64,000 nt of DNA from Panaeolus papilionaceus (lineage: Eukaryota > Basidiomycota > Agaricomycetes > Agaricales), in NCBI GenBank assembly GCA_015501605.1, contig JADNRZ010000011.1:1-64000 (forward strand). Reading direction: 5' to 3'. This document shows positions 1 to 12,964 of this stretch, one piece after another (the stretch's first letter is position 1; every line of letters begins with the position of its first letter). Made by a program: the position numbers and the translations under genes. The notes beneath the pieces were generated by a model. The model saw only the letters and a list, made by a program, of their open reading frames with translations, made no database searches and was not told the origin of the DNA.

Positions 1-329
1 AAAAATCAAAGAAATTGGAATACACATGAAGAGGGGATTGAAATTTTTTTTAAAAAAAATGAACGAGATAATAGTCGAAGTGAAGATGAACTTGTTGTAT
101 ATTGAGGGGCGTAAACAAGAAAAAAGGAAGCGATAAGGTAGGAAAGAGCGTGAAAAACTGGGGATGCACGCGTAGAAAGAGGGGGGAAGGGGAGAATAAG
201 AACGTGTATTGGGTACACGCGTAGAAATGGGCAGATAGAGCAGGAAAAATGACGAAGAGTAGACGAAAAAAGGGGAAAGGAAAGGAGGAGGCGCAGAGAA
301 AATGAATAGAGAAAGGAAGGAGAACTCAC

Positions 330-1339
330 CAGCATGCGTAGCACCATCCTTCGCGAAAGCAGGCTTGAGCTTGGCCAAGCTCTCAGCGGTAACACCATCC
401 CTAATACCATCATCCTGGTCCACGACAATCTCATGCTCCTTCTCCGTCTTGGGGTCAACGATCTTGGTCTTGATGGGGACAATCTCGGCCTTGAATTTGC
501 CGGCCTTGTTAGCAGCAGCAGCCTTCTGAAAAGACTTTGCAGCGAAAGCGTCCTGGACGGCACGAGTGATACCGTACTCCTTGGCGACGTTTTCAGAGGT
601 GATACCCATGGGGAGGAGGCAGTCTTCGGCGTCCTTGTTTTCGAGGAGCTCGTCTGCAAACTCGGGAGCTGCGCCTGCGCCATAGCCAAAGGTCATGGAC
701 TCGACACCGGCACCTGAGAAAAGAAGGTGGTTAGGACGGTTTTTGACGTGGAGTGGGATGAGGGAAGGAAGGAGCAGGGTGCGAGGTAAGGCTCTTCATT
801 CAATGAATGAGCGAGAAAGGGAGAAAAATGAGACGTGGGTCCCACTCAGATCCACTGCCGCGCCCCAACATCCTTAAAATAGAACATGAACAGAAAACGA
901 CGACTCACCAATACCAATATCAATCTGCCTCGACCTAATCTCATTGGCGATTTGGCTGATCGCAGTCAAACCGGACGAGCACTGCCTGTTGACGGTGTTG
1001 ACGCTGGACTCTATGGGGATGCCAGAGTGAAGAGCGGCCATGCGTGCTGCTGAGGCACCACCTGCTGGTGGGAGAACGTTGCCGACAGAGATGTCCTCAA
1101 TGAGCTTGGGGTCGAGGTTGATCTTGGTGTATGAAGCGCGGAGGACATGCGAGAGGATAACCTCGGGACGGGTGTCTTTGAATCCACCCTTTTTGCCCTG
1201 TGAAAACGAGTTAGATATGGGCGCTGGGTGAGATGAAGCCGACACGTACCTTGGTGATAGCAGACCGGACAGCAGAGACGATGACAACGTCGTCTGGATG
1301 CTTCTCATAGAGAGCAGCTTTTCCGGTTTGAAGAGACAT
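330..1339 (-). CDS. 3-ketoacyl-CoA thiolase (acetyl-CoA acyltransferase), 5' part
   Basis: Thiolase that cleaves 3-ketoacyl-CoA with CoA in the last step of fatty-acid beta-oxidation, by homology in peroxisomes. Exons: 1339-1250, 1197-909 and 713-330, all with GT..AG introns and consistent phase, giving the first 254 codons. The active-site motif NRQCSSG places the nucleophilic Cys at about residue 103, and GAGVESMT follows across intron 2. The start is the ATG at 1339, whose product begins MSLQTGKAALYEKHPDD; an upstream in-frame ATG exists but lies in a frame that does not join to exon 2. No clear PTS2 import signal (R/K-L-x5-H-L) is visible near the N-terminus. From 329 down to 1 the sequence is a pyrimidine-rich intron with no recognisable thiolase exon, so the C-terminal half with the His and second Cys lies outside the window. 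Family call is firm; peroxisomal location is inferred. Confidence 0.93.
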
Positions 1340-3870
1340 GATAGAGATGATAATGGGAGGGTGAAGGTATGAATAAAGATGCGATTCTGGGGATGGAGCG
1401 GGTTTTTAAGCACCGAGCAATGGTGGATGCTGTTTACCCGGTAACAGATGAAACAATCACATGTTCAACCGCTCAACAAGTTACCGTCACCGAGAAGCCA
1501 TTCAAAACTAACAGATGTCCAGCAAGGTTTTAATGGGTCGGAGGAAAGACGAGAAGGGAGTCGACGAAATCTATATAAAATTAACATTTTAGTAAAGAGT
1601 TTGATGGGGAAGGGAAGAAGCATAAAATGTATACGACTCGTCGTCAGAGCATTAGATAATGAATAAGGTCAATTAAATGACAGAAGAAGGGAGAAAACAG
1701 AAGAGGTTGAAGACACTCACCCAGAGAAATGACCAGAGTATGAAGAACGACTGAATCGGACTTGTTCATCTTGATGAAATCTAGGTGTACGATAGTAGGA
1801 CGACTGGTAGAATTTGCAAGACGAAGACAAAATTCAGATATTTGGGTGGCTGACGGTAACTGTAGCACCGAAATGACGGACGTAGATTAGGAAAATCCGG
1901 ATTAAATTTTCTTCGTACAGGACGTTGAACAAGGCAGGCGAACCAGCGGAAATTGTGAGAATGTTGGCCAGCAAGGGCGATGACGATAGCCGGGGATGCG
2001 AAGGAGCGACGTCAGGATTCAGACCCTTCATAGGACGGATATTTTACTGCGAATTTACAAGATATCATAAATAAGGGCAAAAAATAATAATTTAAATACA
2101 AGGCGAACTTACGAAGAACGGTCCCAGAAAACGAGGACTCATCGTCACCTCCAATCATGTCCTTTGCTGCTAAAAGTACCCCAAATTCAGACAAGAGAAC
2201 ATGATTTATGCAGGAAATGCACAATTTTCGCTCTGGAAGGTAGATTGAGGAAAAACAGAACCGTATCTGGTGACAATGCACGCGAGGAAGATGGTGGAGA
2301 GACGGCAACCTTGATGTGCCCAATTGGGATAGTATATCAGGCAAAACAAACACGGGTCAATAACGCGTCAATATCGGGTGACGCGCAGCATGCACGCGTC
2401 GCGTCCTTGGGTGATTATAAAACTTTGAGATAAATGAGGAACACAAGAATAGTTGTATGGAAAACTAGAAAGAGTTGTGTTCATAATTCGTTGGAACCTG
2501 TGAGTCAGGGTGCTATCAGGATAACAAGAATACGAATTCGCCGTCATTGAATGATCAAAGCTGCAACTGAAGGTCCAGGACGGCCCAGTGGAAGCGATTA
2601 TGTCAAGCGATGAACTTCAGAGATCGGTATAGAGTCCGGTTCGTAAGAGTATGCGTTGAAGCAGAGTGATATCCGTGGAGTAGAACTGGAGAAGATCAGG
2701 CGAGTCTACGGTGCATTGACGGGCTGTGTTGCATCAGTGCAGAGAACCTTGAGATAGTACTCGTCATTGATACATGACTCATACATAGATTTATTGTTGA
2801 AAAAATTACGACGACTCGACATCGAAGCCGAGAGTAGCTACTGATCTTCTGATAGGCACTTGTCCTAGTAATTCGCTGTCATTATTCAAACCAATCTGTT
2901 GAGAAGGGGTAGATGAGATTGTACATGATAGAGTGAATTGCTCGGGGGACCTTGTCCTAAATCGAGTGTCAGAACTGAAGGTCCTTGTCTTACTGGTTTG
3001 ACTTGGGGTGCGATTATCAAAGGGGTTACAACGCATTTCGACGTCGCAAAGCGTAATAGAACTTGAACGCGCTTGGGAAGAGAACACTGTCAATGGGGGT
3101 CGTCAATGTTGAAGAAGGGGTTGATTGAGCAATGAGTGTTCGTTTTATAATCTTTTAACAGGGAGTGAGATCAACTCATTGTAAATCAGCCCAACATTTT
3201 GTGACTTGGAACTCTGAAAGTAACTACATCTCGTGAAAAGCAGGGGCGATCTTGTGAGGCTAACCCTCAATGAAACCCTAAGATCCTTAATCAACTCAAT
3301 GCTCTGAGGTATGCGATGACACATCTGGGACTGCATGCTAGATGGCACCCTAATATTCTGAATCTCGTCAGGGAATCCACCAGTTGGTTTCATGTATTCG
3401 CCCTCCATTTCCACCCGATCACCGATGTTCGATTGGGAGGCGCGAAATAGCAATCACTTGATGTCCTGAAGGCTTTCGTTGACAAATTCTGTTGTGACAA
3501 CATCATTTTCATAACGACGGCGTGGAACATGGTTTTCGCTCAGAGGCGAATCGAAGACGCGAACTACAGATTTGATAACCTGGAAGCGAAGACATACAAA
3601 GTGTGGACTGCGCCCTTTCATTTAGAGGTTAAAAAATGACGCCGAATACAAACCCTTCAGAGTGTTGTGCACATCCAGCCAGCAAATTCCTCATTACTAC
3701 AGAATCGAGTTTGTCTATCCTCGATAAAGCCCAGTCGGGATGGTATTACAATGAAATTCGAATCTCTAAACACTCCAATTCGAGATACCAGTCTACTAGT
3801 ATATCACGCAGCCCCCTGCTCCAGCGCATCGAGAACATACCGCAACAGCCGCAATTCTTATCTGTATTAT
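1340..3870. other. Gene-poor stretch with unclear exon-like fragments
   Basis: The thiolase promoter must lie at 1340-1650. At 2160-1690 on the minus strand there are exon-like pieces with a good donor (gtaagt at about 2111) and an ATG at about 2160. Joining them gives early stops in every phase I tried, so I cannot make a gene. Nothing recognisable was found at 2400-3870; open frames there are under 120 codons without known motifs. Confidence 0.3.
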
Positions 3871-5016
3871 GTCGGAAAAATGGTGATTTACAGATATGTG
3901 CATGTGAAGCTGATGGAAATATATTGGGTTATCAGCTTCTGCAGAGGGACATATTACCTGCTGATATGTGTCGTACCTGTTTTCAGATGTCCTGATATGC
4001 AGAGAATGGACTGACCAGCGTCAAGCGTCGAGCGCACACGTAACATACATTCCCATATCACTATCATAATGGCACACGTAATTTGTAGCCATTACATTGC
4101 CTTTCGACCTTGATGCTTTCAATCATAGCTATCGGTCCCTCATAACCTTAACAATCCATGACTGAAAGCCGCCCCACGGCGCCCCACACATAGCTCCACA
4201 CTCCATGAAGGGTCGACGGCTCGCTCATCCTATATAGGACGCAGAGTTTGCTCGCTTTCAAGTTCATTGAACCTTTCTTCCAAACCCCCATCACATTACT
4301 ATTGCCCATGAATAGCTCCTGTGCTTGAAAAGCGATATGTAACTTAATATGTAAGTCAGAGTAAGTTCACTCAACGTCCATCTCAGCTGTACCCTCAATC
4401 TAAGACGTGTTCAAGACTTTGAGTCGGTCACCTGCAGGTGAGTTTGAGTACCTTTATAGGACGCCTATCACTGCCATTGCCATTGCTACCCTGTAACGGT
4501 TTACTATGTCATGCATCTTAACTGGTGAGTTTGGAAGTAATTAATTTAGGGTTGTCGTTGGTAGGCCGCTAGTCTCATTTGCATGTCATGGAATGCCAAA
4601 CAGGAAGGTCAACTAGAAGGGTTATTGGTTTCACATAGCTCTTAGCCATCGTCGTTCATGTATAAATTACTTGTAAAAACTCTTAATATCATTTGTGTTA
4701 CTTATCATGATTCACTAAACCATTGCTGACGGCTTGTGGCCTGCATCTAAGTATCTGCAGCAGAGGATCAATGCTGTTCCTATTGGCAATCTTACACCTA
4801 TTGGCGCGTTCTTACAGTGATGACGTCGATCAGCTTTATCTGTAAGACTCACACATATCTTCTAACGCAACCATACTTCTGCCATGCATGGCCAATAACA
4901 GATGTTACATTTATACGCACGTTCTTACGTTGACAGGTGTACCGAAATGCTGATGAACATATACGCGCTGAAAACTGGAGTATTTGCGCGAATATGCGTT
5001 TCACGATTTTTCCGAC
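3871..5016 (+). mobile_element. Non-autonomous DNA transposon, copy 1 (1,146 bp)
   Basis: The segment starts GTCGGAAAAAT and ends ATTTTTCCGAC, an 11-bp perfect terminal inverted repeat. The bases ATTAT at 3866-3870 are repeated directly after the right end at 5017-5021, which looks like a 5-bp target-site duplication. A second, nearly identical copy lies at 40976-42130 in the same orientation. No open frame long enough for a transposase is present, so it would have to be mobilised in trans. The superfamily cannot be assigned from this evidence. Confidence 0.85.
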
Positions 5017-6265
5017 ATTATGGAGAGCCGCAGTAACCACGACATCCGACCCAAAGAACCGACTGATCCGTATGATCAACCAAAAGGACCAGGAGGCCTC
5101 TGCAATGGTTTGCTTTTGATCTCTTCGAGCGCGACACAAAACATTACAGGTCCATGTTTCCAGACGCTCTTTTTCCTCCTCCGATTCCTCGCCGCCTTAT
5201 CCCTTCGACGACGATCACTCAATCATCGACCTGGGCTCGCATTTTGGATTGGTTGAAGAAAGTTTTCGGACGTGCTTAGCGTGGCTTCTAATAGTCAGCC
5301 TCACTCATGATCGTCTGAAGCAGTATATCAAATCAACGATTGGTTGGTTGCTTTGGTCGTCCACCGCACCTCCCGCCCTATCACACCGCCTTTACTGTTA
5401 CGTCGTATCAAGGGAAGTGACATCCATATCGAAGAATAAGGCGCGAAACGATATAATGGGCATCCTCTCCGTGTAGCGAAGACAGACACAGCGAACCAAA
5501 GAAAAATTACAAGCCGCCAGTCGAAGACGGGTATAGGGTGCGGATAGTATGTGTAAAACTCGCAAAACTGACAGACCTGGCCTGCGAATGGGCTACTGGT
5601 CAATCGACTGATTCTTTTTATCAAACAAAATGTGTCCATTCGCTGTAATATACTTCCTTTATATAACTCCGTCTCCAATATACGTCGCGCATGCACCAGT
5701 CGATGGAATGAACGAGTGTCAAAATTTTAGATCCGAACTTAACCAATACCGTCCCTTAATGCATGTGGCCAGACTACGGGAGCCTACTTATCTTCAACGG
5801 ATGGTATCTTCCTCCAAGTCTTACAGTTCAATATGATCATCTTCATGAATCGCGCGTCTGCTGCCCAAGGTCAGATGAGTCGCTTGTCGATGAACTATCA
5901 GACCAGTCATGCTCAACGATTCAAACACGCAACAAGGAGCGTCAAAAGTCAATACTACATTGGTTAGTTGGTTACTTTCACAAATCACGGCTATTATACG
6001 GTATAAAACAGATATCAACGCGGGTCATATCATACTGTCCACAAAACCGAAAGGTATTCAAACGAAGGAATGGAGTGATAAAACAACAAAAGTAGACAAA
6101 GCTGAGCGAAGGTATGAAGCCAGTGTTCGAGTATGCGCGTGGCAGGATAGTAGAATAGAATAAAACAGGGTAAAAAATAGTAAATGAAGCATAAGTATGT
6201 TACGCCCATAAAACCCAAAGAAAAAAACGATTAAAGTGAAGATATTAAATCAAATCAAACAACTC
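5017..6265. other. Intergenic, nothing recognised
   Basis: Only short open frames without known motifs. The right end (about 6030-6265) is the expected 3'-UTR region of the minus-strand zinc-finger gene. Confidence 0.5.
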
Positions 6266-9200
6266 TCATTCCATATGCAGCGGGGGAGTGGGGGATAGGA
6301 CTCCGTTCGACGGATCCGCCGTCCGTTGAAGGGGATGCCGATGCTGCATACCTTGACTCATCCCCATATCCTCCCCTCCCATGCCCATACTCATACCCAT
6401 CTGATACACGTCGTACTCCTGACGCTGCTGATACTCCTGTTGCTGCACCTGCTGCTGCTGCGAGTGGTGATGATACAGCTGGTGATGATGACCTCCCAGC
6501 GCCGGAGAAACTGACGGAGCGTGGTACGGGTGAGAGGGATGGAGATACGGCGATGGGTGACCCGCTCCCTGCCCTTGCCTTTGCTGCATCATCATAAACG
6601 CCTCCTGCTGTTGCTGAAGTTGCGCCCCAGGTCCGAGCGGCGAAGGAGGCAGCGGTTGTCGTCGCTGATACCCCAACATCTGATGAGGTTGATGTCGTTG
6701 CAACGGCGGAAACTGTTGAAGAAGCGGAGTCGACGCCCCGCTGTGTTCCCCCGCTGACCCTGAACCCGAACCTGGGGGACTCTGACTGCCTATCTTCGTC
6801 GTCGTCGTCGTCGTCGTCACCGTAACTCCATTGACGCTCCCTTGGGTGCTGGTCGACCCTTCCTCCGACACCGTAGGCGAACCTAAACCTAGCCGGAGGT
6901 GAGTTTGAATATTCCCTTGGTGATGCTGGGCCTGTTGTTGAAGGTGTGACGGGTGATGACTGCCTTGCTTCATCTCCATGAGCTCCAGCTCCAACTGCTG
7001 GGCCTGCTGTAAGCCCAGTTCGCGCGAGTAGAGCTGAGCCTGCGGATGATACAAGTGGGTTGGCAGTGGAGAGTGAGGGAGCGGGGAGTGAGGGTGGGGT
7101 GAAAGCGAATGGTTGTGCTGAGGAGGGCCCATCCCTTGACGTTGGGCGGTTGTCATCGTCGATATCGAAGAGGTGGAGCGCCTTGGCTGAATTGACGAGT
7201 CCAGACGAAGTGGTCGGGCGGGATGAGTACCCGCCGCCTGCTGCTGAGCCTGACGAGGAGCTGGTTGCGATGGGAGGTGGACCCCTTGATGTTGCTGCTG
7301 ATAATAAAAATGACCCAGATCCTGGGGTGAAACGTTCACGTTCACGGTCGACTGCAAGTTGAAGTCGTCAGTCTACATCGCCATGTCATCATACAAGAGT
7401 AACAAAACGCGTTTAAAACTCACCTGTGCCTGTTGCTGGTCTCTCGGGCTCGTCATTGCAGAGTTCCATGACGGAGAGCCTACGTGATTGTGGCCTGGAC
7501 TCTGAGCCGTAGTCGTAGGCGTTGGAGGTTGACGGGCGGGCTAAGACGACAGCGATAAGTAAAAAGAAAAGCCGAAAAAAATAAGAAGAAAAAAAACGCA
7601 CGTCTTGCCCCTCCAGTCCCTGGTCTAACACCAAAGGCTGCACCTGCCGTACCCGGTCTCGTCCTCTCAAAGACTTGGCCCCCTCGGCGGGCCCATCATC
7701 GTGATCGAAAGGTCGCTTCCGTGGGTTTGCTGCTGTGACGGGTGAAGTGGTTGAGAGTTCAGGTGGGGAGAAATAAAACGGGGAGGCGTCGTATCCTGCG
7801 CTTGTATGTGGTCGTTGGTCTGACCGTTGGTGGTCCCTTGCCTCATAGTCATAGTCGTATTCCCGGTCGCGTTCCCGTTCCCGTTCACGTTCACGCTCGC
7901 GTGCCCTATCCCTATCCCTCTCTCGTTGTTCCCTGCTGTCCCATTCATAACCGCCTCCTGAACTTCTTGGGGGACATACTCCCCCGCGCGATTGTAGACG
8001 ACGAGTGGTGGAGGTGGTGGTCCTGCTGAGCTTGTGGGTCGTGATGATACGCGACTTGCTGATGGCGTAAATCCTGAGTGTAAGAGTGGTAACTCGCGAT
8101 CGTATCCTCCTGTTGTTGTTGCTGCTGTTGATCCCACTCCGCGAAAAAAGCTCCTTGAGGACGTTGTGAAAAAGGCAGGGGCTGTTCCAGGCCGCGATGA
8201 TCCTCCAAGGCCACTAAAGAGTCCTGCAGTGCCAGGTCTTCCTGCGCTTGATCCAGGTGCTGCTGATGATGAGCCGGGAAAGGGAAGGATGCTCCCTCCT
8301 CCGCCACTATATCCATGGGAGTAATCACCTGTTGAAGATGATGATGATGATGCTGTTGAGCCAAGAAATGACTGGTCTGCATGTTGGAGGTGATGATCCC
8401 TGCCGGAGAGTGATGCGGAGACGACAGCAGCGAGGGGTGGGAGGGAGGGAGCACCAGATGAAGTTGCGGGTCTACTCGCTGAGCCAGTCCGTGGCGGTGG
8501 TGCTGATGTTGCTGATGAAGATGATGAAGACCCCCCGGAGTGGGAGGTGAAGCCGAGAAAGGACTGGCTCTGTCCATGTTGTTGGTGTTGGGGGGCAAGA
8601 AAGGACTGGCCGCTATGTGCGGCTGGTTGTTGTTGTTGCTGCTGTTGTTGGTAGTCACGAAAGGAATGCTGCGCCGAACCGCGAGGATTCGACGCCGAGG
8701 TAGAGTGATGGTGCGGATGTGATGAAGAAGTGGGGTTAGGGGAAGTGCTCGACTCCCAGACCATGCTGTCGTTCCCGCCACCCTCATAGCCTGCCGTTGT
8801 CCCAGGGCGAGGGTGCATGTTGAGAGATGGCATATCTTCCTGCTTGATGAGGTTGAGCGCACCCTCATCATCGTCGTCGTTGGCGTGAGTGGCACCATTG
8901 GATGCGCCACCTGCTGCGCGGAGAGTATTGCGAGCGGCGTTCCGTCCAGACGAGGATGAACCAATGGGAACCTTGGAAGCGGCAGCCATGTTCGCGTGGA
9001 GGGACGTAAGCTCGCGCATCATCCTCTCATTTTGCTCCTGCTTGTCGGCGTGAACGGTTTGAGCATGCTGGCGTAGATTATCCAGACGGGAAAACTGTTT
9101 AGAGCAGTGACAGGAAAAGGGACGTTCTCCGGTGTGTTTCCTAATGAAAATTGATGGATGGGACGGAAATAGGTAAGAGAGGTGATTAGAGGGGCGAGGA

Positions 9201-9627
9201 CAGCGAGGAACGACAACAACGTACCTGATATGCCTAGCAAGATGCTCACTCCGACTGAAAACCATCCTACACTCCCCATATCCACGGCATTGGAAGGTTT
9301 TGGCTGGAGCTGGCCTGTAACGCTTGTTGACACCCGCTCCGCTACCTGTAACACCGCCAGTAGATGCAGCAGCAGTACCACCTGATCCTGATGTGGCGGT
9401 AGGGGAAGTAGGGGATGTGCCTGAGGTGTTTGTGGATGAGGACATGGATGTAGTGATGGAAGAAGGATGGGGCATGTTTGGAAAGGGACCAGAGGAAAGA
9501 ACGGCGGTCATGTTGTCAGGCGACGGAGAATTCTATAATCATGAGGATGATCAGTAACCAGCAACGATAAGCGTCAGGCAACACCAAAGACCAGACTCAC
9601 CTGAGGACGTTGATGGTCCTGTTCCAT
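6266..9627 (-). CDS. C2H2 zinc-finger transcription factor, Usv1/Rgm1 (Usv101)-like
   Basis: Probable nuclear DNA-binding regulator. Exons: 9627-9601, 9532-9225, 9140-7780, 7732-7602, 7540-7424 and 7351-6266, giving 1,009 aa. Two adjacent C2H2 fingers lie at about residues 89-137. Finger 1 has C-x5-C and RHIRKH; the linker is HTGERP; finger 2 has [18 protein letters not shown], followed by AQTVH. This pairing is typical of the yeast Usv1/Rgm1 and Cryptococcus Usv101 group, which regulates carbon use and stress or capsule traits. The rest is Ser-, Gln-, His- and Pro-rich low-complexity sequence. The start at 9627 is preferred because MEQDHQRPQ splices in frame to the next exon; the ATG at 9511 is an alternative. 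The intron at 7779-7733 is only 47 nt with a weak donor (GTTTTA). Without it the protein ends at 7667, so the C-terminal third is less certain. Confidence 0.88.
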
Positions 9628-12600
9628 CTGCTCAAAAACACAGGAACAGTTACACTCTCTCGAGAAGAAAAGAGAATCAACGGAGGTTCTGTTCATATAC
9701 TTTTGTGCCTGACTCTCAAATTCCCCTTTGAGAGACCCCCCTTCAAACGACAACCTGTCCCTGAACTGAAAGCCGAAATGTTGATGACACAACCATCAAT
9801 CATCGGACTTTTTATTAAAAAAAATAATTCAATCTCCGATAGGCCTTATCTCCTTACATCTCTCACTACTATTTCAAATGTGTGGACACAATCCATTCCG
9901 TCTGTACCCTGTTCGTTGTCTTATTCAACGTTGAGGGAGAGCGTTTGAAAGAAATATAATAAAAAAAGAATTGACGACGTGGCTTCTGAACGACTCCAAA
10001 AAACGCACCATGCCTATCAATCACACTAGTCCATAAATGAACGAATCATTCTCTCACATGGCGAACATCCGGAGGCCGTATTTATCAATCCCATCCCCCT
10101 AAACCCTTCCTCTTCCTTCCTTCCTCTCCTTCCTTGTCCTCATCCTCAATTAAAATCGCACAAAAAGCTCATCAAAGTCTCCCATATTCGACTCTGATTT
10201 TTATCGAAAACCTAGACGACCAACGCTTCCGAATGTCACCTGGTTCCGCTTCCATTCATATCAACGAATCAATGCATCTGTCGTCACTCATAACTCTCTT
10301 CGCCTATCCAACGTCCATCCACTCTCTTCCAAGCTTCCCTTCCCCGAAAACATCGCATCCGTCTTCTCTTCTATATGAGCGTTCACTGTCGTTTTAACGC
10401 GACCCCAACGTTGACTTTCTGTACATACATCTCTGACCAAGTCCAGAGTTCCATCACATGTCTTATCTTCATGTTCCGTATTCTCCCCATCATCGCTAGA
10501 TTTCATTTTACCTATTTTATCACCTTTTATCGCACATACATAGTACTTCCGTCTGATAAATGACTTAACTGCAATGCAAAAAATTCAAATTACACATCCA
10601 TCTATTCTAGTTTATCTATCTACCACGCACATGAATGAACAAAGCCATCACTCCGAGCTCGTATTTCCTTATACCCAATCAAGACACCCCTTCTTCTATG
10701 TCCCTCTGTCTCGATTTGACGCCTCTGTCATTCAGACACCCAACACATCACATCCGTTCCATCTTTATTATCCGCCAACCAAAATAACCAGATGTCGAAA
10801 CATAACCCTCCCTCAACCCACGCGTCCTCCGGTACCGCCGAGCTCCCCCCATCCTCCCCCCCCATCAGCCCGACAAGGCATCCCCCCAAGCAGATCTGGG
10901 AAAACACCCCACGCCCCATTCAGGGAACAACTCGAGTAATCAGGATCGCCTGCCTATGTGTCCACCCCGAGCATCGGCTTCAAGGGTGCACGGTACCCTT
11001 CGGTGCCTTCCCATTCATTTTCTTTTATGCCCTGTCGCGGTAACATATGTACATAATACGCGAATGGAGGTTCAGGGTCTGAACTTAACGGCTCGTTTGT
11101 CGGCTTACATCCGTTGCAGGAGAGGTTTGTCGTTTCATCCTTCGCTGCATGGAACGAGGCGTCACGAAAACGAAGCGAAGCAGTGCAAACTTGTACAGAT
11201 CGACATCCCTTCTTCCCCCAAACGAGAGTCTTAGTGAGAGAACCAATCCATGTACGCATCAAAACAATTAATCAAAATCTAAAAAACAAGAACAAAAACA
11301 AGTGACCGCTCAATCAATCAAATTAATCCATCAGACTCACTTGCGTACTCTTCAGATTCATTCACCGTTCTCGGATCTGATTCGTTACTTATGATCGTAC
11401 CCCCCTTCTCCCACCTCCATCTTTCCACCTGTGCATTGACATCCCTCCCTCACGAACTGAGTAAGTAAATTGACTAACGGCGCGCGGAATATGTACACCG
11501 GAAAATCACTCACCCTTCACTTTACCTGCACGATCAAAGCGTGGCCTTTCTTTCCCCTGGGTGGCTGTACTCGCACACCGTAGTCCCCTTATTCCCGTTT
11601 TCGTATTGCTTTCCCAGCATGTCCTTCAGTACAAACCAGCATGCATGATAGTGGCTGGATGGAGAGCGTGAAATTTCAGAGAGCTATATGCGCCTTTGTA
11701 CCCAGCCATATGTGATGTTTCAAATCCAGCTATATGCGCTTTCATCCCACCCTCTTCCTCACCTGAAGGTAGGATTGTGCTCTCCATTTTACCATCTCCG
11801 CTTCAACACTTCGCATAAGTGTTCTACCTCGTCCATCGTCCGAGCCCAGCTAAATGCGGTCCCTCATAGGCAGCGCAAAGTTGAGAGGCGCATACAAGCG
11901 GATTCGTCGCTCCTAACCGGTGTCTACATGGCGAAATGTCTCCTTACCCACTTACCTCTCCGGCCGTTGTTGGTTCCTGGACGCGGGGGCCGTCGTTCCA
12001 TTTAAATCCTTATTCAATACAAACCCTGTCAAAACGTTCCCTCGCTCGTTATCGGCTTCGTCCGTGGTGATGGGATCTCATCCCGCGAATATCGACCTGT
12101 CTAAGGAGACTTAAGCTTGATACCCATCCATAGTCCGTCGCTAGAGTTCTCAAAGAGTGAAAAATCAAGCGAAAGCCGGGTATTGATCAATCGATGCGGG
12201 CGGTTAAGTTCTCTCAACCGAACTGCTGCACGTGAGGACAGCGCTATGCAGAATGAATACTCACCACGATACCAACCTCACATCCCCGGTACACTGTTGT
12301 CCGGAATCGTAGTACCCAATGAGAGTCCTTCAAGCATGCATACGTCGTAACGAAAGGCATACAAAATATTCAGAACCCAACCATCACACATTCTACTTCA
12401 CCATCTCTACCTAGTATACCAGCGGCAATTCGACGTTCCTGATTGCCCAAATCGTCGATATCGTGCCTGAGGATCCCATCCGCTTTATGATCGAGCGATA
12501 ACATTGGTACCGGACCACGAGAAATGACGCATCCCATGGCGTATCTCGCACACGGTTATGATATCTTCGCCTGTACCAACGAGTTCATTCGATGAGCTAA

Positions 12601-12964
12601 CGCAAATCGATACTGATCACAGTTCAAAATCAGAATGCAATATTTGGATTGCAATCTCTAGCTTTTATGATTGGTATGAAGCTTAAGCTTAGACATGCTA
12701 CCAATGAGGAACATCTGGCCGTTCTTGGAGGCGAGTCCGACGAAACCCTAATCACCGAAGCACGAAACCCTCGTGCCTTTAATTTTGTACCTTATCGCCT
12801 CTTCTCGATCGAGCGTTGGTTACTGAGCATGAGGATGATGCAGCGCAGCATGCACGTCGAAGGCGTTCGTGTGGCTTATCTCTCGTATGGTCTCCTTTGA
12901 GGTATCAGAACAAAGCAATAAAGTTTGAAAAGAACATATGTGCGAAGGTTAGACGAACGGGATA
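9628..12964. other. Long intergenic region upstream of the zinc-finger gene
   Basis: About 3.3 kb without a gene I can support. The first part must hold the promoter and probably 5'-UTR exons of the zinc-finger factor. Open frames on both strands are short and their products lack known motifs. There is no obvious transposon structure. Confidence 0.5.

Noticed and set aside
1690..2160. Possible multi-exon gene upstream of the thiolase
   Set aside because: Good donor sites exist but every exon combination tried gave stops, and no family was recognised.
7945..8964. 339-codon overlapping open frame inside the zinc-finger gene
   Set aside because: Shadow frame produced by the CAG/CAC-type low-complexity coding sequence; no domain and no separate start evidence.
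10134..11262. Several 80-120 codon frames upstream of the zinc-finger gene
   Set aside because: Both-strand overlapping frames with no motif in pyrimidine-rich DNA; more likely 5'-UTR and promoter.
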